A stretch of DNA of 33,471 bases, taken from the NCBI GenBank assembly GCA_947628785.1, contig CANRBE010000007.1:1-33471 (forward strand), in the 5' to 3' direction. Below the pieces are notes generated by a model that was not told the DNA's origin, did no database searches, and worked only from the letters and a program-made list of their open reading frames with translations. Positions 19,779-29,410 of the stretch are shown in pieces (within the stretch, counting starts at the first letter, position 1; each line of letters begins with the position of its first letter). Source of the stretch: an uncultured Bacilli bacterium (lineage in GTDB: Bacteria; Bacillota_I; Bacilli_A; RF39; UBA660). The translations under genes were made by a program, and so were the position numbers.

Positions 19779-21098
19779 ATGGCTAAAAAAACAGTTGCTT
19801 TAGTAGGGAGACCTAATGTTGGAAAAAGTACTTTATTTAATCGTTTGATTGGAAAGAGATTAGCAATAATAGAAGATACTCCAGGAGTTACTAGAGATAG
19901 ATTATATGGAACAGTCAATTATCAAGATTACAGCTTTCATTTAATTGATACGGGAGGAATTGAATCGGGAGAAAATGATTTTAAAAAAGATATAAAAATG
20001 CAAGCAATGTTAGCAATTGATGAGGCTGATAAAGTTATATTTGTAGTTGATGGTAAAGAGGGAATTACTAGCGATGATTTTTTAGTAAGAGACATTTTAA
20101 TTAAATCACAAAAACCAGTTATTGTAGCTATTAATAAAATGGATACTAAAGAATATAGAAATCATCAATATGATTTTTATGAATTAGGTTTTGATAAATA
20201 TGTTAGTGTTAGTGGTGAACAAAATACAGAAACCCTTACTTTATTAGAAGCTATAATAGAAGATATGAAACCAAGCAAATTAGAAGTAAATGATGGAACT
20301 ATACACTTTTCGTTTATCGGAAGACCAAATGTTGGAAAAAGTAGTTTAGTAAATGCTTTATTAAATGAAGAAAGAGTAATTGTATCATCACAAGCTGGTA
20401 CTACTAGAGATTCAGTTGATTTACCTTTTACTTATCATAATAAACCATATGTTGTTATTGATACTGCGGGAATGAGAAAAAAGGGAAGAATTTATGAAAA
20501 AATAGAAAAATATAGTTTACTTCGTTCTATGCAAGCAATTGACAGGTCTGATGTTTGTATTTTAGTAATAGATGCTAAAGAAGGAATAATTGAACATGAT
20601 AAACATATTGCTTCTTATGCTTTAGAAGCTGGAAAAGGTATTATTATTGCGGTCAATAAATGGGATTTAATAGAAAATAAAGATGAAGAAATGAAAAAAA
20701 TGAAAGAATGGATTAGAAGTGAATTTTCTTTTATATCTTATGCTCCAATAGTCTTTTTATCAGCTTTAACTAAGAAGAGAATACATACTTTAATACCTGA
20801 AATAGAGAAAGTATATGAAAATAGTAATATAGAAATAAAAACTAGTGTTTTAAATGATGTTATAGAAGAAGCATATCGACTAAATTTACCACCATCTTAT
20901 AAAGATAAAAGATTAAAAATATATTTTGCTAATCAAGTTAGTACGATGCCACCAACATTTAATATTCAAGTTAATAGTAAAGGTTTAGTCCATTTTTCAT
21001 ATCAACGTTATTTAGAAAATAAATTAAGAGAAAACTTTGAATTAGAAGGAACACCTATTGTTTTACAATTTAAAAATAAAGGTGAAAGAAATTTATAA
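19779..21098 (+). CDS. der: Ribosome biogenesis GTPase Der (EngA)
   Basis: Two G domains: VGRPNVGKSTLFNRL and IGRPNVGKSSLVNALL; C-terminal KH-like domain with PPTFNIQVN. Confidence 0.98.
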   Translation: MAKKTVALVGRPNVGKSTLFNRLIGKRLAIIEDTPGVTRDRLYGTVNYQDYSFHLIDTGGIESGENDFKKDIKMQAMLAIDEADKVIFVVDGKEGITSDDFLVRDILIKSQKPVIVAINKMDTKEYRNHQYDFYELGFDKYVSVSGEQNTETLTLLEAIIEDMKPSKLEVNDGTIHFSFIGRPNVGKSSLVNALLNEERVIVSSQAGTTRDSVDLPFTYHNKPYVVIDTAGMRKKGRIYEKIEKYSLLRSMQAIDRSDVCILVIDAKEGIIEHDKHIASYALEAGKGIIIAVNKWDLIENKDEEMKKMKEWIRSEFSFISYAPIVFLSALTKKRIHTLIPEIEKVYENSNIEIKTSVLNDVIEEAYRLNLPPSYKDKRLKIYFANQVSTMPPTFNIQVNSKGLVHFSYQRYLENKLRENFELEGTPIVLQFKNKGERNL

Positions 21099-21136
21099 AT
21101 TAATTAATAATAAAATAACTAAATAGTTTATATAAA

Positions 21137-21164
21137 TAAAAATCAAGTCAAAACTTGATTTTTT
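21137..21164. terminator. Bidirectional terminator between der and spoIVA
   Basis: AAAAATCAAGT-CAAA-ACTTGATTTTTT, convergent genes. Confidence 0.85.
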
Positions 21165-22638
21165 ATATGACAATAGCAAATAAGTTACCACTACCTTTAT
21201 TAACTAATTTGCCTAAAGTTTGACATAATTTAAATCGGACATTTTCTGGTAATAAAGATAATTTAGCTTGAATACCTTCTTTAACTATAACATCTAAACT
21301 ACGACCAAATATTTCACTTTTCCATATATTATCAGGGTTAGTATCATAGTCTTTCATTAAATAATCAATCAATTCTTTACTTTGAAGTTCAGAACCGATA
21401 ATAGGTTCAAAAGTAGATTCAACATCGACTCTTATCATATGTATAGATGGGGCCGTTGCTTTTAACTTAATACCATATCTACTACCTTGTCTAATAATTT
21501 CTGGTGTGTCTAATTTCATATCACTAAGTGATGGACTAGCTACTCCATATCCAGTTTGTTTAACCATCTTTAAAGCATTTTTGATTTGGTCATATTCTGT
21601 TTTAGCTTCTTGATATTCTTGAAATAATTTAAGTAAATCGGATTTATTTTTAATATCTGTTCCAATTATTTCTTTTAAAACTTGATTATATAGTTCTTCT
21701 TTAGCTTCTAAAGAAACTGTAACAATACCAGTTGAAGTATCAACATTAGATAGATATGCTTTTTCTATATATTCACATTCGTGAAAATGTTCAGTAATTT
21801 TATCGATATCTTTTAGTTTATCTATTTCCATAACACTTTCTTTTATTTTATCAATATATATTTTTTTAAGCCAATTATTAGGGGATAGATAAGCAATCCA
21901 TTCTGGCATATTTACTTTAACTTCTAATACTGGAAATTCATATAAAGCTTCTTTTAAAATATTATAAATATCCCTTTCAGTCATATTTTCAATACTGATT
22001 GGTAAAACTGGTACTTGATAATTTTCCTTTAATTTTTCTGCTAATCTTTCAGTTTCTGGAAGACTTGGATGATTACTATTTAAAATAACAATAAAAGGTT
22101 TTCCTATTTCTTTTAGTTCTGTTATAACTCTTTCTTCGGCTTCGACATAATCATTTCTTGGAATATCAGTAAAAGAACCATCAGTAGTAACAACAATACC
22201 AATAGAAGAGTGGTCTCTAATTACTTTTTCTGTCCCTATTTCAGCTGCTTCAATAAAAGGTATTTCCTCATCATACCACGGACATTTAACTAATCTTGGC
22301 CCTTCATCAGTTTCATAGCCAGTCGAACCAGGTATAACATAACCAACACAGTCAATTAGACGGATATCTGCTTTAAAATCATCAATCATGATAGTAGCCC
22401 CATTACTAGGAACAAATTTTGGTTCAATAGTCATAATAGTTTTTCCTTGAGCAGATTGGGGGATTTCATCTAAGGCCCTTTTTCTTTCATATTCATCTTC
22501 AATATTTGGGACTACTAAATTTTCAATAACTTTTTTGATAAATGTCGATTTTCCAGTTCTAACAGCCCCAACAACTCCTAGATATAACTCACCATTGGTT
22601 CTATCAGCAATATTTTTTATAATGTCTATTTTTTCCAT
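21163..22638 (-). CDS. spoIVA: Stage IV sporulation protein A
   Basis: 491 aa; GVVGAVRTGKSTFIKKVIENLVVPNI...GKTIMTIEPKFVP...DCVGYVIPGSTGYE...LYEFPV. Confidence 0.98.
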   Translation of the reverse strand: MEKIDIIKNIADRTNGELYLGVVGAVRTGKSTFIKKVIENLVVPNIEDEYERKRALDEIPQSAQGKTIMTIEPKFVPSNGATIMIDDFKADIRLIDCVGYVIPGSTGYETDEGPRLVKCPWYDEEIPFIEAAEIGTEKVIRDHSSIGIVVTTDGSFTDIPRNDYVEAEERVITELKEIGKPFIVILNSNHPSLPETERLAEKLKENYQVPVLPISIENMTERDIYNILKEALYEFPVLEVKVNMPEWIAYLSPNNWLKKIYIDKIKESVMEIDKLKDIDKITEHFHECEYIEKAYLSNVDTSTGIVTVSLEAKEELYNQVLKEIIGTDIKNKSDLLKLFQEYQEAKTEYDQIKNALKMVKQTGYGVASPSLSDMKLDTPEIIRQGSRYGIKLKATAPSIHMIRVDVESTFEPIIGSELQSKELIDYLMKDYDTNPDNIWKSEIFGRSLDVIVKEGIQAKLSLLPENVRFKLCQTLGKLVNKGSGNLFAIVI

Positions 22639-22687
22639 TTAATCCCTACTTTCTAGTAAAATATATGTTGATTACTTTTTTTTATAC

Positions 22688-22713
22688 CAAAAAAAGTTAC
22701 CTTATAGTAACTT
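22688..22713 (-). terminator. Intrinsic terminator after spoVIF
   Basis: Minus-strand AAGTTAC-TATAAG-GTAACTTTTTTT overlapping the stop codon. Confidence 0.75.
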
Positions 22714-22944
22714 GTCAATATTTTCGGGAACTTGGTCATTTTGAATAGTTTTAATTATTTTATCTTCTTTTTCTTTAGAAACTGGTTTTCCAGTCATAGC
22801 ACTTAATTCATGGATAATTTCCCGTAAATTATCTTCGTTTTTCATATCTCCTTGTTGGAGTTTACTAGCTAATGAAAGAATTGTATCTTTATTAACGTTG
22901 GTCTTTTTTTCAACTCTTTTAAAAAAACCGTCTGTAAAGTTCAT
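22702..22944 (-). CDS. spoVIF: Stage VI sporulation protein F-like
   Basis: 80 aa; FFKRVEKKTNVNKDTILSLASKLQQGDMKNEDNLREIIHELSAMTGKPVSKEKEDKIIKTI; aggaggt RBS. Confidence 0.85.
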   Translation of the reverse strand: MNFTDGFFKRVEKKTNVNKDTILSLASKLQQGDMKNEDNLREIIHELSAMTGKPVSKEKEDKIIKTIQNDQVPENIDKLL

Positions 22945-23098
22945 AACTACCTCCTAAATATAGTATATTCTAGTTAAAATAGGTGGTTACTATAAATCAA
23001 AGTTTGGATTTTAAGTTAAAATATTTAATTATTATAAATTTGTCCTTTTTGTTTGACTTAAAATAATATTTTATACATATATTTATATAGGTGGTATA

Positions 23099-23830
23099 AT
23101 GGCATATTTTAAAAGTCGAACTTTTAAACCTTATAAAATATGGTTTAAAAAAAGGGATTTTTTATTGATTACCATAGTTTTAATAGTTTTATCTACTTTT
23201 TATTTATTTAATTTATTAAGTAAAAAAATAAGTCCGACATTATTAAATTATGCGACTTCTAAGGCTAAAAATATCGCCACTTTAATGATTACTCAGGCTG
23301 TCAATAATGAAGTACTATCTAAAATGGAAGCCAATCAATTATTTATTATTGATAAAGATGAAAATAATGCCATTAAATCAGTAGATTTAAATCCCGCTAC
23401 TTCTAATGTTTTATTAAATGAAATTACTAATTATGTTCAAGATTATCTTCAAAAATTAGAAGAAGGAGATATAGATAATTTAGGAGTGTCTGATAGTATT
23501 TTTAGTAATTTAGATAAAAATAAGTTAAAAGAAGGAGTTATTTATGAAATACCAAGTGGTTTAATTTTTAAAAATCCACTACTTTCTAATTTAGGTCCTA
23601 AAATACCTGTTAGGATTGATTTGATTGGAGAAGTTATAAGTGATATAAAAACATCTATTACTAATTATGGTATTAATAATGCTTTAGTTAAGGTAACTGT
23701 TTATGTAGAAGTCACTATGAAAGTTTTATTGCCATTTGCGAGTAAAGAGATGAAAGCAGAAACTAATATACCTATTACAATGCGACTTATACAAGGAATG
23801 GTACCTGATTTTTATTATGACAAAAAGTAA
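23099..23830 (+). CDS. yunB: Sporulation protein YunB
   Basis: TM helix then ISPTLLNYATSKAKNIATLMITQAVNNEV and C-terminal VTVYVEVTMKVLLPFASKEMKAETNIPITMRLIQGMVPDFYY. Confidence 0.92.
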   Translation: MAYFKSRTFKPYKIWFKKRDFLLITIVLIVLSTFYLFNLLSKKISPTLLNYATSKAKNIATLMITQAVNNEVLSKMEANQLFIIDKDENNAIKSVDLNPATSNVLLNEITNYVQDYLQKLEEGDIDNLGVSDSIFSNLDKNKLKEGVIYEIPSGLIFKNPLLSNLGPKIPVRIDLIGEVISDIKTSITNYGINNALVKVTVYVEVTMKVLLPFASKEMKAETNIPITMRLIQGMVPDFYYDKK

Positions 23831-23930
23831 AATTAAAATATAAATTAAGGTTATAGTATATAGAATAATTTCCTTGATTTTCTTTACATTTGCTTAAAAA
23901 AATGTATAATATAAAAAAACAGGGGGATTT

Positions 23931-25295
23931 ATGAATTACGATTTAAAAATAATTAAGAAAAAATATGGGGAAAATATGGCAAAACTTTGTAGTAAATTAT
24001 TTACATCTATTTTAGAAGTAGATAAATTGTTACCTAGTTTATTACTTGACCATTTTTATCCAAATCATTATTTATATAATGATATTATAAATAATAATTT
24101 GGTTGGGGAATTTAAAAATTATATATATAGTTTAGTTGATGTTGAAAAAATGGAGAGAGTTGATATTGGTTTAACTCCAAAAGAATTACTTTTAGAAGCT
24201 GGGTATATATTATATGAATGTAAAACTGAAGATGATATAAAACAGTTTAAAAAGTACTATCATCCTAAAGAGGTGTTGTGTACTTTTAATAGTAATAGAT
24301 TAAAAGAGTGTTATGTTTTTTTCGCAGTTAAAAAAGATGTTGATAAAATAAAAAGAGAGGACTTTAAAAATCCTAATAGACAGGATAGATATGGAACAAG
24401 TGTCATAAGTATCCAGTTTACGAAAGATGGAACTAATACTTTGTCAATAAAAAATAGATATAATCATCGAGTTAATAATCCAGATGCAACATTTTCTAAT
24501 AATTTGGATAATATTATCCCAGGATTAACTAAAGCTTTTGAAAGGGAATATGATTTAATTCAAAAGTATGTAACTAATAAATTTGAAATACCTAACTATG
24601 TTTATATTAAGGGAAAGTATTATAAGTATAATTTAGAAGAAAATAATATTTATTATTGTCCTGGTAATATAATAATTGATAATAATCAAATAAAAAAATA
24701 TGATAAAGAAAAATATATTGTTATGGATTATTTTATTTTAGATTTAGTTAAAAAAAGAATAAATGTATATGATAAATATTTGTATGATAGTTTCATTGAT
24801 ACAATAGAGGATATTAAAAAAATAGAAGTAGTTAATGAATTAAATGATAAAAGAATAAGTATTATCCCAACTAAAGGAGAAGTTATTAGTATTATTTTAG
24901 ATAAGCAAAATAATATAATAGGCTATACTAATAATAATATATATAATATTAAACAAAATTTTTTAATTAATAATATTACTTTAAGAACTTTAAATGTATC
25001 TAGAGTTAAAAAAATATCTGACAATTGTTTAATGAATAATTTATATTTAGAAAATTTATATGTTCCTAAATTGGAAGTAATTGGTAATTTCTTTTTGTTG
25101 GTTAATAAAGAACTAAAAAATCTTAATTTACCAGAGGTAAAGATAATAGGTAAATGTTTTTTAGCTTATAATGAAAAGTTAGAATATATAAATGTTCCTA
25201 ATTTAATAAGTTTAGGACAGTTTGATTTTTTAAAAAATAAACATAATCTTTTAGAAAATGAAGATATTGTTCATGAATTAGAGAAAAAACTCTAA
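23931..25295 (+). CDS. Hypothetical protein with C-terminal BspA/LRR_5-type leucine-rich repeats
   Basis: ORF 454 aa with agggggat RBS; C-terminal LRTLNVSRVKKISDNCL / LENLYVPKLEVIGNFFL / LKNLNLPEVKIIGKCFL / LEYINVPNLISLG repeats. Confidence 0.8.
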   Translation: MNYDLKIIKKKYGENMAKLCSKLFTSILEVDKLLPSLLLDHFYPNHYLYNDIINNNLVGEFKNYIYSLVDVEKMERVDIGLTPKELLLEAGYILYECKTEDDIKQFKKYYHPKEVLCTFNSNRLKECYVFFAVKKDVDKIKREDFKNPNRQDRYGTSVISIQFTKDGTNTLSIKNRYNHRVNNPDATFSNNLDNIIPGLTKAFEREYDLIQKYVTNKFEIPNYVYIKGKYYKYNLEENNIYYCPGNIIIDNNQIKKYDKEKYIVMDYFILDLVKKRINVYDKYLYDSFIDTIEDIKKIEVVNELNDKRISIIPTKGEVISIILDKQNNIIGYTNNNIYNIKQNFLINNITLRTLNVSRVKKISDNCLMNNLYLENLYVPKLEVIGNFFLLVNKELKNLNLPEVKIIGKCFLAYNEKLEYINVPNLISLGQFDFLKNKHNLLENEDIVHELEKKL

Positions 25296-25304
25296 TTTTT
25301 TTTG
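25276..25304 (+). terminator. Intrinsic terminator
   Basis: AATTAGAG-AAAAAA-CTCTAATT then T-run, overlapping the stop codon. Confidence 0.85.
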
Positions 25305-25376
25305 ATTAATTACAATACTCGACAAAAATAGATAATCTAAAGTATTAAGATATACAACTTAGAAAGGAGAAAAAAT

Positions 25377-26264
25377 ATGTCGGATAACGATTTAATACCA
25401 ATCCCTTTAACTACTGATTTTCTGATTAAAGCAATATTTATAAAAAATAAAGATATTTTTGGTGATATGTTAAATGAAGTATTAGAGTTAGGTTTAAAAG
25501 AAGTTAATATTGAATTTGAAAATGTAGAATTAACTATTGACCAAATCAAAGAAAAAAGAAAAAATGTCGATATCTTTACTGTAATTAATGATAAATACTT
25601 AATAGATACAGAAATAAATAAAAGTAGGTCTAAAAACATATTAGAAAGAAATATAGTATATGCTTATAAAATAAGAACTTTAAATATTAACAGGGGTAGT
25701 AAATTAAAAGATATTAATAAATATCAAGTATATCAGTTAAATCTAAATACTTATAAAACAACAAAAAATGATACATTAGAAGAAGTTGGATTATGTATAG
25801 GAAGAAAACAAAATAAAATACTAAGTAAAAATCCAACCATAGTAATAAAAAACCTTGAAAAATATAGAGAAATGTATTATAGTGGAAACAGAGAGAAGAA
25901 AGTAGTCTATTTAGCGTCATTAACCGCGACAAGATATAGCGAACTAGAGGAAATCTTAAAAGAAGTAATAGAAGATGAAAGAGTTAAAAAATTAGTAAAA
26001 GAGGTGATGGACATGTGTACAAATAAAAAATTTCCAGAAAAATGGTGGACTAAAGAAGAAGAAGATAAATTAGTATTAGAAGAAGCTAGGCAAGATAGTT
26101 ATGAAGAGGGAATTAATTATGGTATAAGTCAGGGAAAAACTAGTGAAAGAAAAACATTAATAGAAAACATGTTTAAAAATGGGATAGATATATCTTTGAT
26201 ATCCAAAGTAACTAGTGTTCCTTTAAAACAACTAAAAAAAATCAAAACTAGTTTATTTTTATAG
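25377..26264 (+). CDS. Rpn family (recombination-promoting nuclease/putative transposase, PD-(D/E)XK)
   Basis: PLTTDFLIKAIFIKNKDIFGDMLNEVL...KNVDIFTVINDKYLIDTEINKS...RNIVYAYKI; C-terminal EEGINYGISQGKTSER...LIENMFKNGIDISLISKVTSV. Confidence 0.88.
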   Translation: MSDNDLIPIPLTTDFLIKAIFIKNKDIFGDMLNEVLELGLKEVNIEFENVELTIDQIKEKRKNVDIFTVINDKYLIDTEINKSRSKNILERNIVYAYKIRTLNINRGSKLKDINKYQVYQLNLNTYKTTKNDTLEEVGLCIGRKQNKILSKNPTIVIKNLEKYREMYYSGNREKKVVYLASLTATRYSELEEILKEVIEDERVKKLVKEVMDMCTNKKFPEKWWTKEEEDKLVLEEARQDSYEEGINYGISQGKTSERKTLIENMFKNGIDISLISKVTSVPLKQLKKIKTSLFL

Positions 26265-26286
26265 AATACTTAGGTATTCTTTTTTA
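26263..26286 (+). terminator. Intrinsic terminator
   Basis: AGAATAC-TTAG-GTATTCTTTTTT. Confidence 0.85.
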
Positions 26287-26295
26287 AAGAAAAAA

Positions 26296-26324
26296 TTGAA
26301 AAAGCAACGAATAAATGTTAAAAT
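26296..26324 (+). promoter_or_regulatory. Putative sigma-A promoter for yutD-prfB
   Basis: TTGAAA-N17-TAAAAT. Confidence 0.6.
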
Positions 26325-26349
26325 GTAGATAATAAGCAAAGGAGAAGAT

Positions 26350-26646
26350 ATGGAAAAAATAACAATAAATGATATAAAATATGAATTAATAGAAAATTAT
26401 AAAAAAGGGTTTGAATTAGAAGATGTCAAAGAAAAATGTACAGATTATTTTAATGATTTTGATTATATCATTGGTGATTATGCTTATGGGAAACTTAGAC
26501 TAAAAGGTTTTTATGATAAACAAAACAAAAAATGTAAATCCTTAAATAATATCCAAAATAAAGATAAATATTTAAAAAATGAATGTGCATATGAATGTCG
26601 TTACTTTGTTTTAAAAAAAATAGGAGGTCAAAATGGAAATAAATGA
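26350..26646 (+). CDS. yutD: YutD-like (DUF1027) family protein
   Basis: 98 aa; FNDFDYIIGDYAYGKLRLKGFYD matches the YutD signature. Confidence 0.85.
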   Translation: MEKITINDIKYELIENYKKGFELEDVKEKCTDYFNDFDYIIGDYAYGKLRLKGFYDKQNKKCKSLNNIQNKDKYLKNECAYECRYFVLKKIGGQNGNK

Positions 26647-27734
26647 AATAGAAAATAACTATCGACAATTACTTGATAAAACTTTAGAACTTTGGAGGTT
26701 ACTTTGAACCAGAAGAAAAAAAACAAAAAATAGCCAAATTAGAAAAAGAAATGCAACAAGAAAATTTTTGGCAAGATCGAAAAAAAAGTGAACAAATAAT
26801 AAACGAATGTAATGAATTAAAAAATCAATTACAAAGTGTAATTGATTTAAAAAATGAAATCAATGATAATATAGAAACTTGTGAACTGTTAAAATTAGAA
26901 CCATCAGAAACTTGGTATAAAAAAATAGAAGATAACTTACCAAAAATAAACCAACAAATAGAAGATATCACGATTAAAATTTTATTAAATGGTCCTCATG
27001 ACCGTTTTGATGCAATAATGGAAATTCATTCTGGAGCAGGTGGAACAGAAGCCTGTGATTGGGCTAGTATGTTAGATAGAATGTATGAAAGATGGTGTCT
27101 TAGACATAATTTTAAAACTGAAGTAGTTGATGTTTTACTAGGAGAAGAAGCAGGAATAAAAAGTAAAACTATCTTAATACATGGATTATATGCTTATGGG
27201 TATTTAAAAAGTGAAAAAGGAGTTCATAGATTAGTAAGACTTTCACCTTTTGATTCAGGTAATAGAAGACATACCTCTTTTGCTTCTATTAATATCACAC
27301 CATATATTAAAGATGAAGAAATAGATATAGTGATAAATCCTAATGATGTTAGAATTGATGTATATAGAAGTAGTGGTAAAGGTGGACAAGGGGTAAACAC
27401 TACTGACAGTGCTGTTAGAATTACCCATATTCCTACTTCAATAGTAGTTACTTGTCAAAATGAAAGAAGTCAAATTCAAAATAAAGAAACTGCTTTTAAT
27501 ATTTTAAAAAATAAATTATATTTAATAGAATTAGAAAAGAAAAAAGAAGATTTGAAAAAACTTAAGGGGGAAAATAGTGATATTAACTTTGGTTCTCAAA
27601 TTAGAAGTTATGTTATGCATCCATACTCATTAGTTAAAGACCATCGAACTAATGAAGAAGTAACAGACGTTTTGAAAGTATTAGATGGGGATATTGATAT
27701 ATTTATAAATAGTTATTTAAAAAAAGGAGAATAA
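26633..27734 (+). CDS. prfB: Peptide chain release factor 2, expressed through a programmed +1 frameshift at the in-frame TGA (26705-26707)
   Basis: ATG 26633 reads MEINEIENNYRQLLDKTLELWRLL-TGA; TGGAGG-TTA-CTT-TGA slippery site; +1 frame continues EPEEKKQKIAKLEKEMQQENFW...; RF2 signatures RLSPFDSGNRRHTSFAS and GKGGQGVN. Confidence 0.97.
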
Positions 27735-27735
27735 T

Positions 27736-28632
27736 ATGTTTTTTAAAGTTAAGAAAAGTGATACTGAAATTATGAAAATGATAAATAATAAAAATCTTTT
27801 AAAACGATATGTGACTTTATTTGTTGGTTGTACCTTGTATGCTTTAGCTTTTAACATTTTCTTTTTACCTAAAGATATTGTTTATGGTGGAGTATCAGGA
27901 GTTTCAATTATTACAAATAAAATATTTAATTTAGAACCATCATTATTTATTTTAATAGCTGATATAATTCTTTTAATTGTTAGCTATTTTGCTTTAGGAT
28001 TAGAAAAGACTAAAGGTTCATTAGCTGGTTCAATAATATTTCCTTTATGTGTTAAACTAACAGCCAGTTTAGGAAATTATATAAACGTCGATACCGATAA
28101 TCTTATTTTAATAGCTATTTTTGGCGCTATCGTAGCGGGACTTGGAAGTGGTATTAACTTCAAATCTGGTTTTACCATGGGAGGAACAGATATTATTAAC
28201 CAGATAATTTCAAAATATGGAAAAGTATCCATTGGAAAAGCTATGTTAATGTCCGATGGTTTGATTGTAATAGGAGCAGGCTTTTTTCTAAAGAGTGGTG
28301 GATATGCTTATGAAAATGTCATGGTCGCTATTATCGTTTTATATATTATCAGTTTAATTTCAGATAAAGTTATTTTAGGAATTAGTCAGTCGAAAGCTTT
28401 TTATATCATTACAGAACATGAAACGGATGTAAAAAGATTTATTTTGAACCATTTAGCTCATGGAGTGACAGTTTTAGATGGTAGAGGGGGATATACTGGT
28501 AATCACCAAAAGGTTATCATGTGTATAATACCTACTAAAGAATATTTTTTAGCTAAAGAAGGTATTCAAAGTATTGACCCAAATGCCTTTTTCTTGGTAA
28601 CAGATGCCTATGAAATAGGAGGAGGCAAATAA
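27736..28632 (+). CDS. YitT family membrane protein (DUF161/DUF2179)
   Basis: Multi-pass; LFVGCTLYALAFNIFFLPKDIVYGGVSGVSII...GFTMGGTDIINQII...C-terminal DGRGGYTGNHQKVIMCII. Confidence 0.93.
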   Translation: MFFKVKKSDTEIMKMINNKNLLKRYVTLFVGCTLYALAFNIFFLPKDIVYGGVSGVSIITNKIFNLEPSLFILIADIILLIVSYFALGLEKTKGSLAGSIIFPLCVKLTASLGNYINVDTDNLILIAIFGAIVAGLGSGINFKSGFTMGGTDIINQIISKYGKVSIGKAMLMSDGLIVIGAGFFLKSGGYAYENVMVAIIVLYIISLISDKVILGISQSKAFYIITEHETDVKRFILNHLAHGVTVLDGRGGYTGNHQKVIMCIIPTKEYFLAKEGIQSIDPNAFFLVTDAYEIGGGK

Positions 28633-28648
28633 AAAATTTTATCAAATA

Positions 28649-28678
28649 TTGCTTGATAATGTCTAATTATGTTATAAT
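28649..28678 (+). promoter_or_regulatory. Putative sigma-A promoter for ftsEX
   Basis: TTGCTT-N18-TATAAT with extended TGn -10. Confidence 0.6.
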
Positions 28679-28702
28679 GAAAGATAGTAAGGTAGGGATT
28701 TT

Positions 28703-29410
28703 ATGAATCTAATTGTAATGCAAGGTGTTAATAAAAGATATAAAAATGGTGTTAATGCGATTCAAGATTTGAATTTAACTATTGAAAAAGGAGAATTTGT
28801 TTTTGTTATCGGTTCTACTGGATGTGGAAAATCAACCTTAATAAAAATGTTATACCGTGAAGAAAAACCAACTAAAGGAAAAATTATAGTTGGTGGTTTA
28901 AATGTTGCTAAACTTAGAAATAGTAAAGTATATAAACTAAGAAGAAAAATAGGAGTTGTTTTTCAAGATTTTAAATTGTTACCTAAATCGACAGTATTTG
29001 AAAATGTTGCTTTTGCTTTGGAAGTATTAGGACTTCCTAAAGATGAAATATATCATAAAGTTATTAAAGTATTAGAATTAGTTGGACTTAAGCATAAAGC
29101 TAAAAATTATCCTAACCAATTAAGTGGAGGAGAACAACAGAGAGTAGCTATAGCTAGAGCTATTGTCAATGGTCCAAAAATACTTATTTGTGATGAACCA
29201 ACTGGAAACTTGGATGAGAATACTAGTATGGAAATTATGACTGTATTGGAAGAAATCAATAAGTTAGGTACAACTATTATTATGGTTACCCATGACCGTA
29301 CTATTGTTAAAAAACTTAAAAAAAGAACCATTTTACTAGATAGTGGTAGAATATTAAAAGACTATAAGAAAGGGAAGTATGTCGATGAGAGCAATAAGAA
29401 TATTAAGTAG
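28703..29410 (+). CDS. ftsE: Cell division ATP-binding protein FtsE
   Basis: GSTGCGKSTLIKML, LSGGEQQRVAIARA, ILICDEPTGNLD; followed by ftsX. Confidence 0.96.
   Translation: MNLIVMQGVNKRYKNGVNAIQDLNLTIEKGEFVFVIGSTGCGKSTLIKMLYREEKPTKGKIIVGGLNVAKLRNSKVYKLRRKIGVVFQDFKLLPKSTVFENVAFALEVLGLPKDEIYHKVIKVLELVGLKHKAKNYPNQLSGGEQQRVAIARAIVNGPKILICDEPTGNLDENTSMEIMTVLEEINKLGTTIIMVTHDRTIVKKLKKRTILLDSGRILKDYKKGKYVDESNKNIK

Noticed and set aside
25337-25639. 100-aa minus-strand ORF overlapping the Rpn gene
   Set aside because: Antisense to conserved Rpn coding; no independent support.
25377-26264. Complete insertion sequence
   Set aside because: No terminal inverted repeats or target-site duplications seen; Rpn genes commonly stand alone.
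26705-26707. TGA read as Trp (Mycoplasma-type code) or prfB pseudogene
   Set aside because: The site has all elements of the RF2 autoregulatory frameshift, RF2 itself is intact, and TGA terminates other ORFs (e.g. 2250-2252).
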